Shown here: in pieces, positions 15,203-23,618 of the stretch | Layout: every line of letters begins with the position of its first letter | Numbering within the stretch: the first letter of the stretch is position 1 | Source of the DNA: Acidobacteria bacterium RIFCSPLOWO2_02_FULL_65_29 | GTDB lineage: Bacteria; Acidobacteriota; Vicinamibacteria; Vicinamibacterales; CAVVIG01 | NCBI GenBank assembly: GCA_001767435.1 | Contig: MEKT01000033.1 | Span: forward strand, 1-57,846 | Length of the DNA: 57,846 bases | Reading direction: 5' to 3' | Notes under the pieces: model-generated | Told to the model about the DNA's origin: nothing | What the model saw: only the letters and a program-made list of their open reading frames with translations | The model's database searches: none | Position numbers and translations under genes: made by a program

Positions 15203-16155
15203 GTCCACGCCTCCGCATGCAGGCCGCGCCGCTGGGGCTGCTCGTGTTCTTGGTGTCGCTCGGACTCGTGGCCTCGGCCCAGCAGCCGCCGCTCTCGACG
15301 CCATCGTTTCGATCGGGCGTCGAGCTGGTGTCTCTGAACGTCACCGTGGCCGACGCTCAGCAGCGCTACGCGACGGACCTGCAGCAGGACGAGTTCCAGG
15401 TCTTCGAGGACGGCGTCAAACAGGATGTGACGTTTTTCAACCACAGCAACCTGCCGATTGCGCTCGCCCTCCTCATCGACACGAGCGCCAGCATGGAATC
15501 GCGCCTGCAGACGGCGCAGGAGGCCGCTGCCGGCTTCGCGAGACGGCTGAGGCCGCAGGACCTGGCCGAGATCGTCGATTTCGACAGCCGCGTCAACATC
15601 CTGCAGCCCTTCACGAACAACGCCGATTTGCTCGGACAGGCCATCCGGCGCACGTCGGCTGGCGGATCGACGTCGATCTACAACGCGGTGTACATCGCGC
15701 TGAAGGATCTGAAGAAGGTCGTCGCCACGCGGGCCGACGAGATCCGGCGCCAGGCGATCGTCGTGCTCTCCGACGGCGAGGACACATCGAGCCTGCTGCC
15801 GTTCGAAGAAGTGCTCGATCTGGCGAAGCGGTCCGAGACGGCCGTGTACGCGATCGGACTGCGCGACCCCGACTCGGGGGCGGCGAACCGGGGGTTCAAG
15901 GAAGCCGAGTTCGTGCTCCGGCAGCTCTCGCAAGAGACGGGCGGGCGCGCGTTCTTTCCGTCGCAGATGGCAGAGCTTCCGGCCATCTACGGCCAGATCT
16001 CCGAAGAGCTGTCGAGCCAGTACACGGTCGGCTACACCTCGAAGAACGCGAGGCGCGACGGCGCGTGGCGCCGCCTGGTCGTTCGCGTCGCCCGTCCCAG
16101 TCTCACGGCGCGCACCAAACAGGGCTATTTCGCCCCCACCCCCACGGGCCGGTAA
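15199..16155 (+). CDS. VWFA-related exported protein with intact MIDAS
   Basis: The 318-residue protein has a signal peptide (LGLLVFLVSLGLVASAQQ), the N-terminal segment YATDLQQDEFQVFEDGVKQDVTFFNHSN, and a complete vWA domain. The latter has DTSAS (MIDAS), a Thr in GGSTSIYNAV and the third motif VVLSDGEDTSS. This is the canonical 'VWFA-related' type common in Acidobacteriota. GTG 15199 overlaps the previous stop. Its intact metal site contrasts with its two degenerate relatives and suggests it is the ligand-binding member of the pair. The next gene follows through TAATG. Confidence 0.85.
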   Translation: MSPRLRMQAAPLGLLVFLVSLGLVASAQQPPLSTPSFRSGVELVSLNVTVADAQQRYATDLQQDEFQVFEDGVKQDVTFFNHSNLPIALALLIDTSASMESRLQTAQEAAAGFARRLRPQDLAEIVDFDSRVNILQPFTNNADLLGQAIRRTSAGGSTSIYNAVYIALKDLKKVVATRADEIRRQAIVVLSDGEDTSSLLPFEEVLDLAKRSETAVYAIGLRDPDSGAANRGFKEAEFVLRQLSQETGGRAFFPSQMAELPAIYGQISEELSSQYTVGYTSKNARRDGAWRRLVVRVARPSLTARTKQGYFAPTPTGR

Positions 16156-16973
16156 TGATGCGTTTCGTGCCGCTCGCGCTCTACGCTGCCGCGCTCGCCG
16201 CCTACGTCTGGCATTTTGCCGTCCGGCATGCGGCCGTGGGCCGTGCGGCGACGACGCTGCTGGTGGCTGGCGCGTTCGCGCACACCTTCCTCATCGGCAT
16301 GCAGACGATGGAGTTTGGGCACGTGCCGTTTGCGAGCCCAACCTCGGCCATCTCGACCTTTGTGTGGCTGCTCGCCCTCGCCTACTTGTACACCGAGATG
16401 ACCACCGATGAGCGCGCGATGGGTGCGTTGATCCTTCTGCTCATCGTGGCGTTGCAGTCGATTCCGACACTCCAGCCAGGGGTGGAGGAGCGCGCCGCGG
16501 TGCTCGAGAGCCCCCTGTTCGGGGTCCACGTCTCGTCGCTACTCTTCGCGTACGCGAGCTTCGCGCTGGCGTGCGTGATCGGCATTACCTACGTGCTGCT
16601 GTTCAAGGAGATCAAAGCGAAGCATCTGGGCTTCTTCTACGCACGGCTGCCGTCGCTGCAGGTGCTCGACTCGATGAATCAGCGCGCGATCGTGGTCGGC
16701 TGGGTCTTCCTGACGATCGGCCTCGTGGTGGGCGCGGTGTGGGCGAGCCAAGCGCCAACGACCGATCCGCGGGTCCAGGCGATGCAAGTGCAGGATCCCA
16801 AGATCTTTGTCGCCCTCGTGTGCTGGGCCGTGTACTCCTTCGAGGTGTTTGCGGCACGGCGCATCGGGTGGGGCGGACGGCGGACGGCGTATCTTTCGGC
16901 CGTCGGTTTTGCGATCGTCCTGTTGAACTTCGTGCCCATCAGCTACTTCCTCACCAGGAGCCACAACTTCTGA
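16155..16973 (+). CDS. HemX/CcsA-like membrane protein (cytochrome c assembly family)
   Basis: The 272-residue protein has about eight membrane segments and the family layout: short N-terminal helices, GMQTMEFGHVPFASPTSAISTFVWLLALAYL, VHVSSLLFAYASFALACVIGITYVLL, and the C-terminal GWGGRRTAYLSAVGFAIVLLNF. Heme-handling CcsA proteins carry a Trp-rich WWD loop; here the equivalent loop (VWASQAPTTDP ... QDPKIFVALVCW) has lost most Trp and the WDPKE core. That makes it closer to HemX, which modulates glutamyl-tRNA reductase. Its place just before hemA supports this. ATG 16155 or 16158. Confidence 0.7.
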   Translation: MMRFVPLALYAAALAAYVWHFAVRHAAVGRAATTLLVAGAFAHTFLIGMQTMEFGHVPFASPTSAISTFVWLLALAYLYTEMTTDERAMGALILLLIVALQSIPTLQPGVEERAAVLESPLFGVHVSSLLFAYASFALACVIGITYVLLFKEIKAKHLGFFYARLPSLQVLDSMNQRAIVVGWVFLTIGLVVGAVWASQAPTTDPRVQAMQVQDPKIFVALVCWAVYSFEVFAARRIGWGGRRTAYLSAVGFAIVLLNFVPISYFLTRSHNF

Positions 16974-16980
16974 TAGTGGA

Positions 16981-17187
16981 ATTTGAGGATTTGAGGATTT
17001 GAGGATTTGAGGATTTGAGAATCTGAGGATTTGAGAATCTGAGGATTTGTCGGGAGATTTGAGGACTTGAGGATTTGAGAATCTGAGGATGCAGGTCAAA
17101 TCCTCGAATCTCGCGAAATCCCTCAAATCCTCAATTCCTCAAATCCTCAATTCCTCAAATCCTCAATTCCTCAAATCCTCAAATCCA
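16981..17187. repeat. Inverted pair of ATTTGAGG octamer arrays upstream of hemA
   Basis: Between the HemX-like gene and hemA, 12 mostly intact 8-nt units of ATTTGAGG type (16981-17091, with one 12-nt irregular unit) are followed by an array of the reverse complement, TCCTCAAAT (about 17096-17187). The arms could pair into a long imperfect hairpin. The array fills the whole 224-nt gap; no promoter or Shine-Dalgarno sequence is evident in it. Confidence 0.9.
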
Positions 17188-17197
17188 GTATTCACCG

Positions 17198-18547
17198 ATG
17201 CACCTATTGCTGATTGGCGTCAGCCATCGGACCGCGCCCATAGAGTTGCGCGAGCGCTTCGATTTTCAGACGCGCGGCGTTGAGGGCGCGCTCCGCGCGC
17301 TTGCCGCGCGAGATGCCGCCCGCGAAGCGGTCGTCCTGTCCACGTGCAACCGGGCCGAGCTGTACGCGGCGTGCGACGAACGCGACGCGGGGCGCCAGGA
17401 CCTCGTGCGGTTCCTGGCCGAGTACCACGGCGTGGGCGTCGACCTCGTGGCGCCTCACCTGTACGAGCTGGCCGACCTCGACGCGGCGCGGCATCTGTTT
17501 CGCGTGGCGGCAGGCCTCGACTCGCTCGTGGTCGGCGAGCCGCAGATTCTCGGACAGGTCAAGGCCGCGCACAGCGCCGCGGCGGCCGCCGAGACATCAG
17601 GTCCCCTGTTGAACCGTCTGTTTCACGCGTCGTTTGGCGCCGGTAAGCGCGTTCGATCGGAGACGGGACTCGGGTCGGGCGCCGTGTCGATTAGTTTCGC
17701 GGCGGTCTCTCTGGCACGCAAGATCTTCGGCGACCTGACCGATCGCTCGGTGGTGGTCGTCGGCGCGGGCGAAATGGGCAAGCTGACGGCCCGGCACATG
17801 AAAGCGCAAGGCGCGCATCACGTGACCATCGTCAGCCGCTCGATGGCACACGCGGCACGGACGGCCGAGGCGATCGGCGGCGCGTCGGCGGCGCCATGGG
17901 ACGACCTGGACGCCGCGCTCGGCGGGGGCGACATCGTGATCACGGCCACCGGCGCCGCGGCGCCGATTCTCACCAAGGCCCGCATCGAGGCGACGATGCG
18001 TTCGCGGCGCAACCGCCCGCTGTTCATCATCGACATCGCCGTTCCGCGTGACGTCGAGGCCGCCGCCGGTGAGATCGAGCAAGTGTTCCTCTACAACATC
18101 GATGACCTGCAAGCCACGGTGCGCGAAAATCTGGCACGACGCGCAGGCGAAGTCGCGCACGCCGAATCGATCGTCGGCGAAGAAGTCGAAAAATTCGCTC
18201 TGTGGGTGCGCTCGCGCGGCGCCGTGCCGACGATTGTCGCCCTCCGCCAGCATTTCGAGTCCGTCAGGCACGCGGAGCTCGAGCGGCTGCTCAAGCTCTC
18301 GTCGCTTCCCGCGGAGGCCCGTGAGCGCGTCGACGACATCACGCGCCTCATCGTGGAGAAACTGCTGCTGACGCCCACCGAGCAGCTCAAGTCGGTCGGC
18401 GACCAGGAAATCGTCGGCGCCTATCACGAGGCCCTCACCCACCTGTTCGGCCTCGGCGCCCACCCGCGGCCGGCCGGCCCCGCGGACGTAGAGCCCGAGC
18501 GTCCCAAAGTTGTCGACGGATCGTTCAACCGGACGACCCGGCGCTGA
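17198..18547 (+). CDS. hemA: Glutamyl-tRNA reductase
   Basis: The 449-residue enzyme reduces Glu-tRNA(Glu) to glutamate-1-semialdehyde, the first committed step of C5 heme synthesis. The N-terminal catalytic domain has GVSHRTAPIELRERF and the nucleophile Cys50 in VVLSTCNRAELYA. The NADPH domain has VVVVGAGEMGKLTARHM, and a C-terminal dimerisation helix follows. DSLVVGEPQILGQVK is also conserved. It heads the block hemA-hemC-cobA/hemD-hemB-hemL. No ribosome-binding site is evident because the gap is filled with repeats. Confidence 0.95.
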   Translation: MHLLLIGVSHRTAPIELRERFDFQTRGVEGALRALAARDAAREAVVLSTCNRAELYAACDERDAGRQDLVRFLAEYHGVGVDLVAPHLYELADLDAARHLFRVAAGLDSLVVGEPQILGQVKAAHSAAAAAETSGPLLNRLFHASFGAGKRVRSETGLGSGAVSISFAAVSLARKIFGDLTDRSVVVVGAGEMGKLTARHMKAQGAHHVTIVSRSMAHAARTAEAIGGASAAPWDDLDAALGGGDIVITATGAAAPILTKARIEATMRSRRNRPLFIIDIAVPRDVEAAAGEIEQVFLYNIDDLQATVRENLARRAGEVAHAESIVGEEVEKFALWVRSRGAVPTIVALRQHFESVRHAELERLLKLSSLPAEARERVDDITRLIVEKLLLTPTEQLKSVGDQEIVGAYHEALTHLFGLGAHPRPAGPADVEPERPKVVDGSFNRTTRR

Positions 18548-18551
18548 TCCC

Positions 18552-19592
18552 GTGCATCGCGACCGCGAGCTTCGCCTGGGCACCCGCGGCAGCCAACTGG
18601 CGCTCTGGCAAGCCAACGAGGTGGCCGCCCGCCTTGCCGCGGGGGGCGCGCTGCCCTGCCGCATCGTTGTCATCAAGACATCCGGCGACCGCCTCCAGGA
18701 CGCCCCGCTTTCGGAAGTGGGGGGCAAACGCCTCTTCGTGAAGGAAATCGAGGACGCGCTGCAACGGGGCGAGATCGATCTCGCCGTCCACAGCAGCAAG
18801 GACATGCCGGCGGCGCTGGCCGAAGGGCTTCTGGTCGGCGGGGTCCTGCTGCGGGATGACCCCCGGGATGCGGTGGTGTTGCCAATAGGGGCAGAGGGCG
18901 AAGCGCAGAGGGCAAAGGGCCAAGGGCAGAGGGCAGGGGGCGAAGGGCACAGGGCAGAGGGCGAAGGGCAGAAGGCTCAGTTCGAGCGCATCGAAGACGT
19001 GTTGGCGGCGCTCGGAGCGGCGCCTTCAATCGGCACTGGCAGCGTGCGGCGGGTCGCTCAGCTGGCGCAGGTCTTTGCCGGCGCGACGTTCGCGCCCGTG
19101 CGCGGCAATGTGGAGACGCGGCTACGCAAGCTCGACGAGGGACAGTACCACGCGCTCGTGCTCGCGGCGGCCGGCTTACGCCGGCTGGGCTTTGAACGGC
19201 GTGTCTCCTTGGCGATTCCTCCGTCGATCTGTGTACCCGCGCCCGGACAGGGTATCGTAGCGATCGAGATCCGGGCCGACGACGAGCCGGTGCGGAAGGC
19301 GGTGGGCGGGATCACCGATACGATGGCCGGGGCCGCCCTGACCGCGGAGCGCGCCCTCGTGAGTGCGCTCGGCGGCGGCTGCCAGACGCCGATCGGTGCG
19401 TTCGCATCGCCGCTGGATCGTGAGACGATCGAGCTCATGGCGGTCGTGGCGGCACCCGACGGCAGCGCGTCGATCCGTGCGTCGGGCCGCGCCGCGGTGC
19501 GAGAGGCCGAAGCGCTCGGCGGCCGCGTCGCGCGCGAGCTCATCGCGCAGGGCGCGGATAGGATTCTGGCGGAGTGCGCGATGGGCGACTAA
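18552..19592 (+). CDS. hemC: Porphobilinogen deaminase with heptad-repeat insertion
   Basis: This enzyme joins four porphobilinogens into hydroxymethylbilane. Motifs: LRLGTRGSQLALWQAN, VGGKRLFVKEIEDAL, DLAVHSSKDMPAAL and the cofactor-binding Cys277 in SALGGGCQTPIGAFA. GTG 18552 lies 5 nt after the hemA stop; an upstream TTG at 18510 overlapping hemA is the alternative. The 346 residues exceed the usual ~310 because residues 113-140 (Glu/Gly/Gln/Arg/Ala) are encoded by twelve 7-nt repeats. The insertion follows DDPRDAVVLP, in domain 1 after the active-site Asp region, probably a surface loop. The stop codon lies in another 7-nt array. Confidence 0.92.
   Translation: MHRDRELRLGTRGSQLALWQANEVAARLAAGGALPCRIVVIKTSGDRLQDAPLSEVGGKRLFVKEIEDALQRGEIDLAVHSSKDMPAALAEGLLVGGVLLRDDPRDAVVLPIGAEGEAQRAKGQGQRAGGEGHRAEGEGQKAQFERIEDVLAALGAAPSIGTGSVRRVAQLAQVFAGATFAPVRGNVETRLRKLDEGQYHALVLAAAGLRRLGFERRVSLAIPPSICVPAPGQGIVAIEIRADDEPVRKAVGGITDTMAGAALTAERALVSALGGGCQTPIGAFASPLDRETIELMAVVAAPDGSASIRASGRAAVREAEALGGRVARELIAQGADRILAECAMGD
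18889..18972 (+). repeat. Twelve in-frame 7-nt units inside hemC
   Basis: The segment divides without remainder into twelve heptamers of consensus GGGCAGA/GGGCGAA (for example GGGCAGA, GGGCGAA, GCGCAGA, GGGCAAA, GGGCCAA). The 84 nt equal 28 codons, so hemC stays in frame although one heptamer alone would shift it. Confidence 0.92.
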
Positions 19593-19606
19593 CGACTAAC
19601 GACTAT
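19586..19606 (+). repeat. Three 7-nt units across the hemC stop
   Basis: CGACTAA, CGACTAA and CGACTAT run in tandem. The hemC stop TAA (19590-19592) is part of the first unit. The next start codon (19610) follows directly. Confidence 0.8.
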
Positions 19607-19609
19607 CAG

Positions 19610-21133
19610 ATGCGTAGCATCGTCTATCTGATCGGCGCCGGCCCGGGCGACCCGGGCCTCATCACCGTGCGGGGCTTGAAGTGTCTGGCCGCCGCCGACG
19701 TCGTGCTGTACGACCATCTCGTCAACCCTCGCCTGCTCCGCCACGCGCGGCCGGACGCCGAGCAGATCGATGTGGGCGTCGCCGCGCCGCAGGCGCTCGA
19801 ACAGGAAGCGATTTGTTACCTGCTGGCGGAGAAGGCGCGCGAGGGCAAGATCGTGGCGCGCCTCAAGTGGGGCGATCCGTTCGTGTTCGACCGCGGCGGG
19901 TCCGAGGCGTTGTTCCTGCACGAGCAGGGCGTGCGGTTCGAAGTCATCCCTGGCATTCCGGCCGGTCTCGGCGCCGCCAGCTACGCCGGGGTGCCCCTGA
20001 CGTACCCGGGAGGCGGCGACACGCTGACCTTCATTCGGGGGCATGAAGACGAGAGACGGACGCGCGCGGCAATTGACTGGACGAGCCTGGCACGGCTGGA
20101 CGGCACGATCGTCTGCTATGCGGGCCCTGAGCAGCTGCCGCACATGCTGGACGCGCTCCTGTCGCACGGCCGGCCGGAAGAAGATTCGGCCGCGCTCATC
20201 TACAACGGAACGCTGGCCACGCAAGAGACGACGATGGGATCGCTCGGCGACATCGCGGGTCGCGTTCGGCTATCGAGCGACCGGCGCGCCGCCATTCTCG
20301 TTGTCGGCCGCGTCGCGGCGCTGCGCGAACATCTGCGATGGTTCGACGTGCGCCCGCTGTTCGGCAAGCGCATTCTCGTCACGCGGCCACGCGAGTACGC
20401 GGCCGAGTTCGTGGACCTGCTCGAATCGCTGGGCGCCCAGGCCATCGAAGCACCGCTCGTCCGGATCGAGCCGCCCGACGACTACGGGCCGCTCGACCAG
20501 GCATGCGCGACCATCGAGCGGTTCAATTGGATCGTGTTTACGAGCGGCAACGCGGTGGATGCCTTGATGGGGCGGTTGCTCGCCTCGTCGCGCGATGTTC
20601 GGGCGCTCGGCTCGGTCAAGCTGTGCGCCGTGGGCCCGGCCACTGGAGAGCATCTCGCGCGGCATGGCCTGAAGGTCGACCTCGTGCCCCATGAGTACCG
20701 CGCCGACGCGCTGGCGCACGCGCTCGCCCAGTCGGGCGACGTCCGCGGCCTGAAGATATTCTTGCCGCACGCCGACATCGGTCGCGACGTGGTCGCCAAC
20801 GAGCTCCGGAAACTCGGTGCGGAGGTGATCGAGGCGGTCGCCTACCGTACGATAGAGGCCGACGGCGACCGCGAGGGCGAGCCGGACATCTATCGCATGC
20901 TGCTCGAGCGTCGAATCGACGTGGTCACGTTCACCAGCGCGTCGGCCGTGCGCAGCTTCGTCAAGCTGCTCGGCGCCGAGCCCGCAGCCGACCTCCTGGG
21001 GACCGTTGTCGTCGCGTCGATAGGGCCGGTCACAGCCGAAGCCGCCGCGCAGTACAACATCACGAGCGCGATCGTCCCGTCGAAGTTCACGATTCCGGCG
21101 CTCGTTGATGCCATCGTGGAGTACTACTCATGA
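19610..21133 (+). CDS. hemD: Fused uroporphyrinogen-III methyltransferase / uroporphyrinogen-III synthase
   Basis: The 507-residue two-domain enzyme has an N-terminal SAM-dependent methyltransferase of CobA/SUMT type (residues 1-240: [55 protein letters not shown]). The C-terminal domain (about 255-507: [57 protein letters not shown]) is HemD, which cyclises and inverts hydroxymethylbilane. The fusion places one product at the branch between heme and siroheme/cobalamin. ATG 19610 is used; its TGA overlaps hemB by ATGA. Confidence 0.92.
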   Translation: MRSIVYLIGAGPGDPGLITVRGLKCLAAADVVLYDHLVNPRLLRHARPDAEQIDVGVAAPQALEQEAICYLLAEKAREGKIVARLKWGDPFVFDRGGSEALFLHEQGVRFEVIPGIPAGLGAASYAGVPLTYPGGGDTLTFIRGHEDERRTRAAIDWTSLARLDGTIVCYAGPEQLPHMLDALLSHGRPEEDSAALIYNGTLATQETTMGSLGDIAGRVRLSSDRRAAILVVGRVAALREHLRWFDVRPLFGKRILVTRPREYAAEFVDLLESLGAQAIEAPLVRIEPPDDYGPLDQACATIERFNWIVFTSGNAVDALMGRLLASSRDVRALGSVKLCAVGPATGEHLARHGLKVDLVPHEYRADALAHALAQSGDVRGLKIFLPHADIGRDVVANELRKLGAEVIEAVAYRTIEADGDREGEPDIYRMLLERRIDVVTFTSASAVRSFVKLLGAEPAADLLGTVVVASIGPVTAEAAAQYNITSAIVPSKFTIPALVDAIVEYYS

Positions 21134-22125
21134 CACCGACCCGCGCGGCAACCACGCTGAAGCTGACGCGCCGCCTTCGGCGGCTCCGTACGTCCGCCAC
21201 CATGCGGGCGCTCGTGCGCGAGACGAGGCTGTCGCCGGACATGCTGGTGCTGCCGCTGTTCGTCTGTGAAGGCGAGGGCGTCCGCCGCGAGGTGCCGTCG
21301 ATGCCGGGTGTGTTCAACTTGTCAGTGGACGAGGCGGTGAACGAAGTTGCGGGCGCCCGGGCCGACGGCGTGAACAGCGTGCTGCTCTTCGGCCTGCCGG
21401 ATCGCAAGGACGCGTCGGGGTCGGCGGCGCACGACGCCGACGCCCCGGTGCAGTCGGCGGTCCGTGCCATCAAACGAGCATCGCCGAGCACGCTGGTCGT
21501 CACCGATGTGTGTCTGTGCGAGTACACCGACCACGGCCATTGCGGGATCGTGGCCGGCGAGGAGATCCTCAACGACGCGACGGTCGACGAGCTCGTGCGG
21601 GCCGCCGTGTCGCACGCCGCGGCGGGCGCCGACATCGTGGCGCCGTCCGACATGATGGACGGCCGAGTGGGGGCCATTCGGCACGCGCTCGACGAGCGCG
21701 GCTTCGAAAACGCGGCCATCATGTCGTATGCGGCGAAGTACTGCTCCGCGTTCTACGGGCCGTTTCGCGACGCGGCGGCGTCGGCGCCGAAGTTCGGGGA
21801 TCGGCGGTCGCATCAGATGGACCCGGCCAACGCACGCGAGGCGCTCCGCGAGGTCGAACAGGACATCGAGGAAGGCGCCGATATCGTGATGATCAAGCCG
21901 GCGGTGCCCTACCTGGATGTGATTGCGCGGGTGAAGGACACGTTCGGCTATCCGACGGCCGCCTATCACGTGAGCGGCGAGTACGCGATGCTGAAGGCGG
22001 CGGCGCGGAACGGCTGGATCGACGAGCGGCGGGCGATGCTCGAAACGCTGACGGGCATTCGACGCGCCGGCGCCGACATCATCATCACCTACTACGCGCG
22101 CGAGGCCGCGCGAGCTCTGGCATAA
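21130..22125 (+). CDS. hemB: Delta-aminolevulinic acid dehydratase
   Basis: The 331-residue enzyme condenses two 5-aminolevulinates to porphobilinogen. The Schiff-base lysines are Lys203 ([19 protein letters not shown]) and Lys256 ([11 protein letters not shown]). The Cys-rich catalytic zinc site is present ([14 protein letters not shown]), so this is the Zn-dependent type. ATG 21130 overlaps the hemD stop (ATGA). A repeat-filled gap of 190 nt separates it from hemL. Confidence 0.95.
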   Translation: MTPTRAATTLKLTRRLRRLRTSATMRALVRETRLSPDMLVLPLFVCEGEGVRREVPSMPGVFNLSVDEAVNEVAGARADGVNSVLLFGLPDRKDASGSAAHDADAPVQSAVRAIKRASPSTLVVTDVCLCEYTDHGHCGIVAGEEILNDATVDELVRAAVSHAAAGADIVAPSDMMDGRVGAIRHALDERGFENAAIMSYAAKYCSAFYGPFRDAAASAPKFGDRRSHQMDPANAREALREVEQDIEEGADIVMIKPAVPYLDVIARVKDTFGYPTAAYHVSGEYAMLKAAARNGWIDERRAMLETLTGIRRAGADIIITYYAREAARALA

Positions 22126-22148
22126 AGCCGCGCCTGTTCAAATTACAA

Positions 22149-22272
22149 GGCCACGAAGGCACGAAGACACGAAGAAGACTCGAAGTTATCCCACAAACGC
22201 CTGGCGCCACGAAAGCACAAAAGCACGAAAAGAATGCTTGGGGGGGGTGGTGTTTTCGTGTTTTCGTGGCCA
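22149..22272. repeat. CACGAAG-type 9-nt array with inverted arm between hemB and hemL
   Basis: GGCCACGAAGGCACGAAGACACGAAG repeats with a period of 9 near 22149-22185. After a short insert and more CACGAAA/CACAAAA units, the reverse complement TTTTCGTGTTTTCGTGGCC appears at 22253-22271. The outer arms can pair around about 80 nt. A G-run of 9 lies at 22239-22247. Nothing else is seen in the gap. Confidence 0.8.
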
Positions 22273-22315
22273 ATCGCATGTATGAGATGACTTCTCCTCC
22301 AGGGTTTGTGCCGCG

Positions 22316-23602
22316 ATGACGACATCCCGTTCCCGGCGTTGGTTCGCCCGGGCTCAACAGATCCTGCCCGGCGGCGTCGACAGCCCTGTTCGGGCCTTCA
22401 AGGCGGTCGGCGCCACGCCGCTCTTCATCCGCCGCGCCGAGGGCGCTCGACTCGAAGACGTCGACGGCAACCGCTACATCGACTACGTGATGTCGTGGGG
22501 ACCGCTCATCCACGGGCATGCCCCGCGCGGCCTGGTGAAGGCGCTCGCGGCTGCAGCGCGCCTCGGCACCAGCTACGGAGCGCCGAGTCCGCTCGAAGTC
22601 GAGCTCGGCGAGCGCGTCCGGCGGCGCGTGCCCTCCATCGAGCGCGTGCGGTTCGTCAGTTCGGGCACGGAAGCGACGATGAGCGCCGTGCGCGTGGCGC
22701 GGGCCGCGACCACGCGCGAGAAGATCATCAAGTTCGCCGGCTGTTATCACGGACACGCGGACGCGTTTCTCGTCCAAGCGGGCTCCGGCGCGCTCACGCT
22801 CGGAGTGCCCACCAGCCCGGGCGTCACGAGCGGCGCGGCGCAGGACACGCTGCTCGCCAGCTACAACGACATCGCCTCGGTTCACCGGGCGTTTGACGCG
22901 AACCGCCGCGAGGTTGCCGCCCTCATCGTCGAGCCGATTGCGGGGAACATGGGCGTCGTGCCGCCGGCCGACGGTTTTCTGCGCGCGCTACGCCAGGTGT
23001 GCGACGCGAACGGCGCCCTGTTGATCTTCGACGAAGTGATCTCGGGCTTCCGTGCGTCGCCTGGAGGCGCTCAGGCGCTGGCCGGCGTGAAGCCCGATAT
23101 GACGTGTCTCGGCAAGATCATCGGGGGCGGCCTGCCAGTCGGGGCGTATGGCGGCCGTGCCGACTTGATGGATCTCGTGTCTCCGGCGGGTCCGGTGTAC
23201 CAGGCAGGCACGTTGTCGGGGAATCCGCTCGCGATGACGGCCGGCATCTGGTGTCTCGACCACCTGACGCCGAAGCTCTACGGCACGTTGGCGGCGCTCG
23301 GCTCCCGGTTGGCCGCTGGTCTAGCGGGCGCCGCGCGCGAGGCCCGCGTGGCGCTGCAGGTCAACGCGCTTGGATCGATCCTGACGCCCTTCTTCACTGA
23401 TCGGCCGGTGCGCGACTACCTGTCGGCCACCAGCGCGAACACGGAGCAGTACGCGCGGTTCTTTCGGGCAATGCTGGCGCGCGGCGTCTACCCGCCCCCT
23501 TCGCAATTCGAGGCGTGGTTCCTGTCGGCGGCGCACACGGTGAAGGATGTGGACAGCACAATCGCCGCCGCGAGGGAGGCAATGCGGGAAATCAGAAGTT
23601 AG
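22316..23602 (+). CDS. hemL: Glutamate-1-semialdehyde 2,1-aminomutase
   Basis: The 428-residue PLP enzyme makes 5-aminolevulinate from glutamate-1-semialdehyde, the partner step to HemA. Motifs: PGGVDSPVRAFKAVGATPLFI, VMSWGPLIHGHAP, SSGTEATMSAVRVARA, IFDEVISGFRASPGGAQ, and the PLP lysine Lys267 in CLGKIIGGGLPVGAYGG. Together with hemA, C, D and B it takes Glu-tRNA to uroporphyrinogen III. The stop TAG lies inside a 7-nt array (23594-23614). Confidence 0.95.
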   Translation: MTTSRSRRWFARAQQILPGGVDSPVRAFKAVGATPLFIRRAEGARLEDVDGNRYIDYVMSWGPLIHGHAPRGLVKALAAAARLGTSYGAPSPLEVELGERVRRRVPSIERVRFVSSGTEATMSAVRVARAATTREKIIKFAGCYHGHADAFLVQAGSGALTLGVPTSPGVTSGAAQDTLLASYNDIASVHRAFDANRREVAALIVEPIAGNMGVVPPADGFLRALRQVCDANGALLIFDEVISGFRASPGGAQALAGVKPDMTCLGKIIGGGLPVGAYGGRADLMDLVSPAGPVYQAGTLSGNPLAMTAGIWCLDHLTPKLYGTLAALGSRLAAGLAGAAREARVALQVNALGSILTPFFTDRPVRDYLSATSANTEQYARFFRAMLARGVYPPPSQFEAWFLSAAHTVKDVDSTIAAAREAMREIRS

Positions 23603-23614
23603 AAGTCAGAAGTT
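23594..23614. repeat. Three 7-nt units across the hemL stop
   Basis: AGAAGTT, AGAAGTC and AGAAGTT run in tandem; the hemL TAG (23600-23602) spans units 1 and 2. The array fills the 16-nt gap to the convergent rseP stop. Confidence 0.8.
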
Positions 23615-23618
23615 AGAG

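Noticed and set aside
16981-17187. CRISPR array
   Set aside because: Units are 8 nt with no spacers and no cas genes nearby; it is a short-period tandem array.
22239-22247. Frameshift or sequencing error at a run of nine G
   Set aside because: The run is intergenic, so it interrupts no reading frame.
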